Under the pieces are notes generated by a model. The model was not told the origin of the DNA. It ran no database searches and was given only the letters and a program-made list of their open reading frames with translations. The position numbers were made by a program, and so were the translations under genes. A DNA stretch of 53,424 nucleotides from Planctomycetota bacterium. Its GTDB lineage: Bacteria; Planctomycetota; SZUA-567; H5-PLA8. The DNA lies in the NCBI GenBank assembly GCA_023150555.1, contig JAKLKQ010000050.1, positions 1-53,424 of the forward strand, read 5' to 3'. This document shows, piece by piece, positions 53,331 to 53,424 of the stretch (its first letter is position 1; each line of letters opens with the position of its first letter).

Positions 53331-53348
53331 CTCACCTTAAAGCATTTA

Positions 53349-53424
53349 TTGCTCTGTTGAAAAGTTCTTAAGTCCCTTGGGCACCCCGCCGAAACCTAGT
53401 TTGTGGGGGCGTCGAGGGAACGCC
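53349..53424. mobile_element. Left end of a probable insertion sequence (partial)
   Basis: TTGCTCTGTTGAAAA at 53349-53363 is the exact reverse complement of 62-76. It is read as the outer end of a second copy of the same element running off the right edge. No transposase frame is recognisable in the remaining 61 bases. Confidence 0.4.

Larger units (their letters stand above)
53101..53348. other. Intergenic region with two heptanucleotide arrays
   Basis: No gene is seen after the ABC-F stop. The stretch is dominated by two short tandem arrays and degenerate 7-bp-like sequence between them (such as CTTGGATCTTGGTTCTT), ending at the putative insertion-sequence terminus. Confidence 0.5.

Overview
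The window is GC-rich, gene-dense bacterial DNA, probably from the PVC superphylum (Planctomycetota or a relative). This is inferred from gene content: a squalene-cyclase-like toroid protein, a VIT/VWA protein, very long PstA and PstC permeases, paired OprP-type porins (so the cell has an outer membrane), a family of large secreted NHL-like propellers, a tethered sigma factor, and a Gfo/Idh/MocA oxidoreductase beside a GntR/PBP regulator. No rRNA, tRNA or CRISPR array was seen. Both edges carry the same 15-bp sequence in opposite orientation, as if the segment lies between two copies of one insertion sequence.

Positions 1-16000 hold a phosphate-starvation locus, nearly all on the minus strand. 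In transcription order it reads phoB-phoR, two monocistronic OprP-like porins each with its own terminator, pstS-pstC-pstA-pstB-phoU, then two exbD genes. Candidate Pho boxes (heptamers repeating every 11 bp, followed 9 nt later by a -10-like hexamer) precede phoB and pstS. The locus covers sensing, outer-membrane entry, periplasmic capture and import.

Positions 16100-27500 hold accessory genes: a GT2 glycosyltransferase, a TPR/aspartyl-protease protein translationally coupled to a toroid protein, an AT-rich gap with a possible 32-codon ORF, a small Cys protein, a VIT/VWA protein whose 5' end holds a 169-bp segment bounded by inverted repeats, a cytoplasmic sulfatase, and an ECF-like sigma factor fused to a membrane segment and a PepSY-like domain. 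The next gene encodes a secreted protein with the same kind of PepSY-like domain.

Positions 27500-38000 hold a minus-strand cluster: a 124-aa membrane protein, a Gfo/Idh/MocA oxidoreductase, a GntR/PBP regulator, an NHL-like protein, a frameshifted SGNH hydrolase, a second NHL-like protein and an M14-like peptidase whose first zinc ligand is Asp instead of His. Substrates are unknown; a carbohydrate or glycoconjugate role is inferred. Positions 38100-50800 hold a membrane SGNH/TPR protein, an unknown protein, a carbamoyltransferase-SxtJ-DUF5989 set with a third NHL-like protein upstream, and two parallel beta-helix proteins, one interrupted by an in-frame TAG. The right end has an ABC-F ATPase (Uup type) flanked by three different heptanucleotide tandem arrays.
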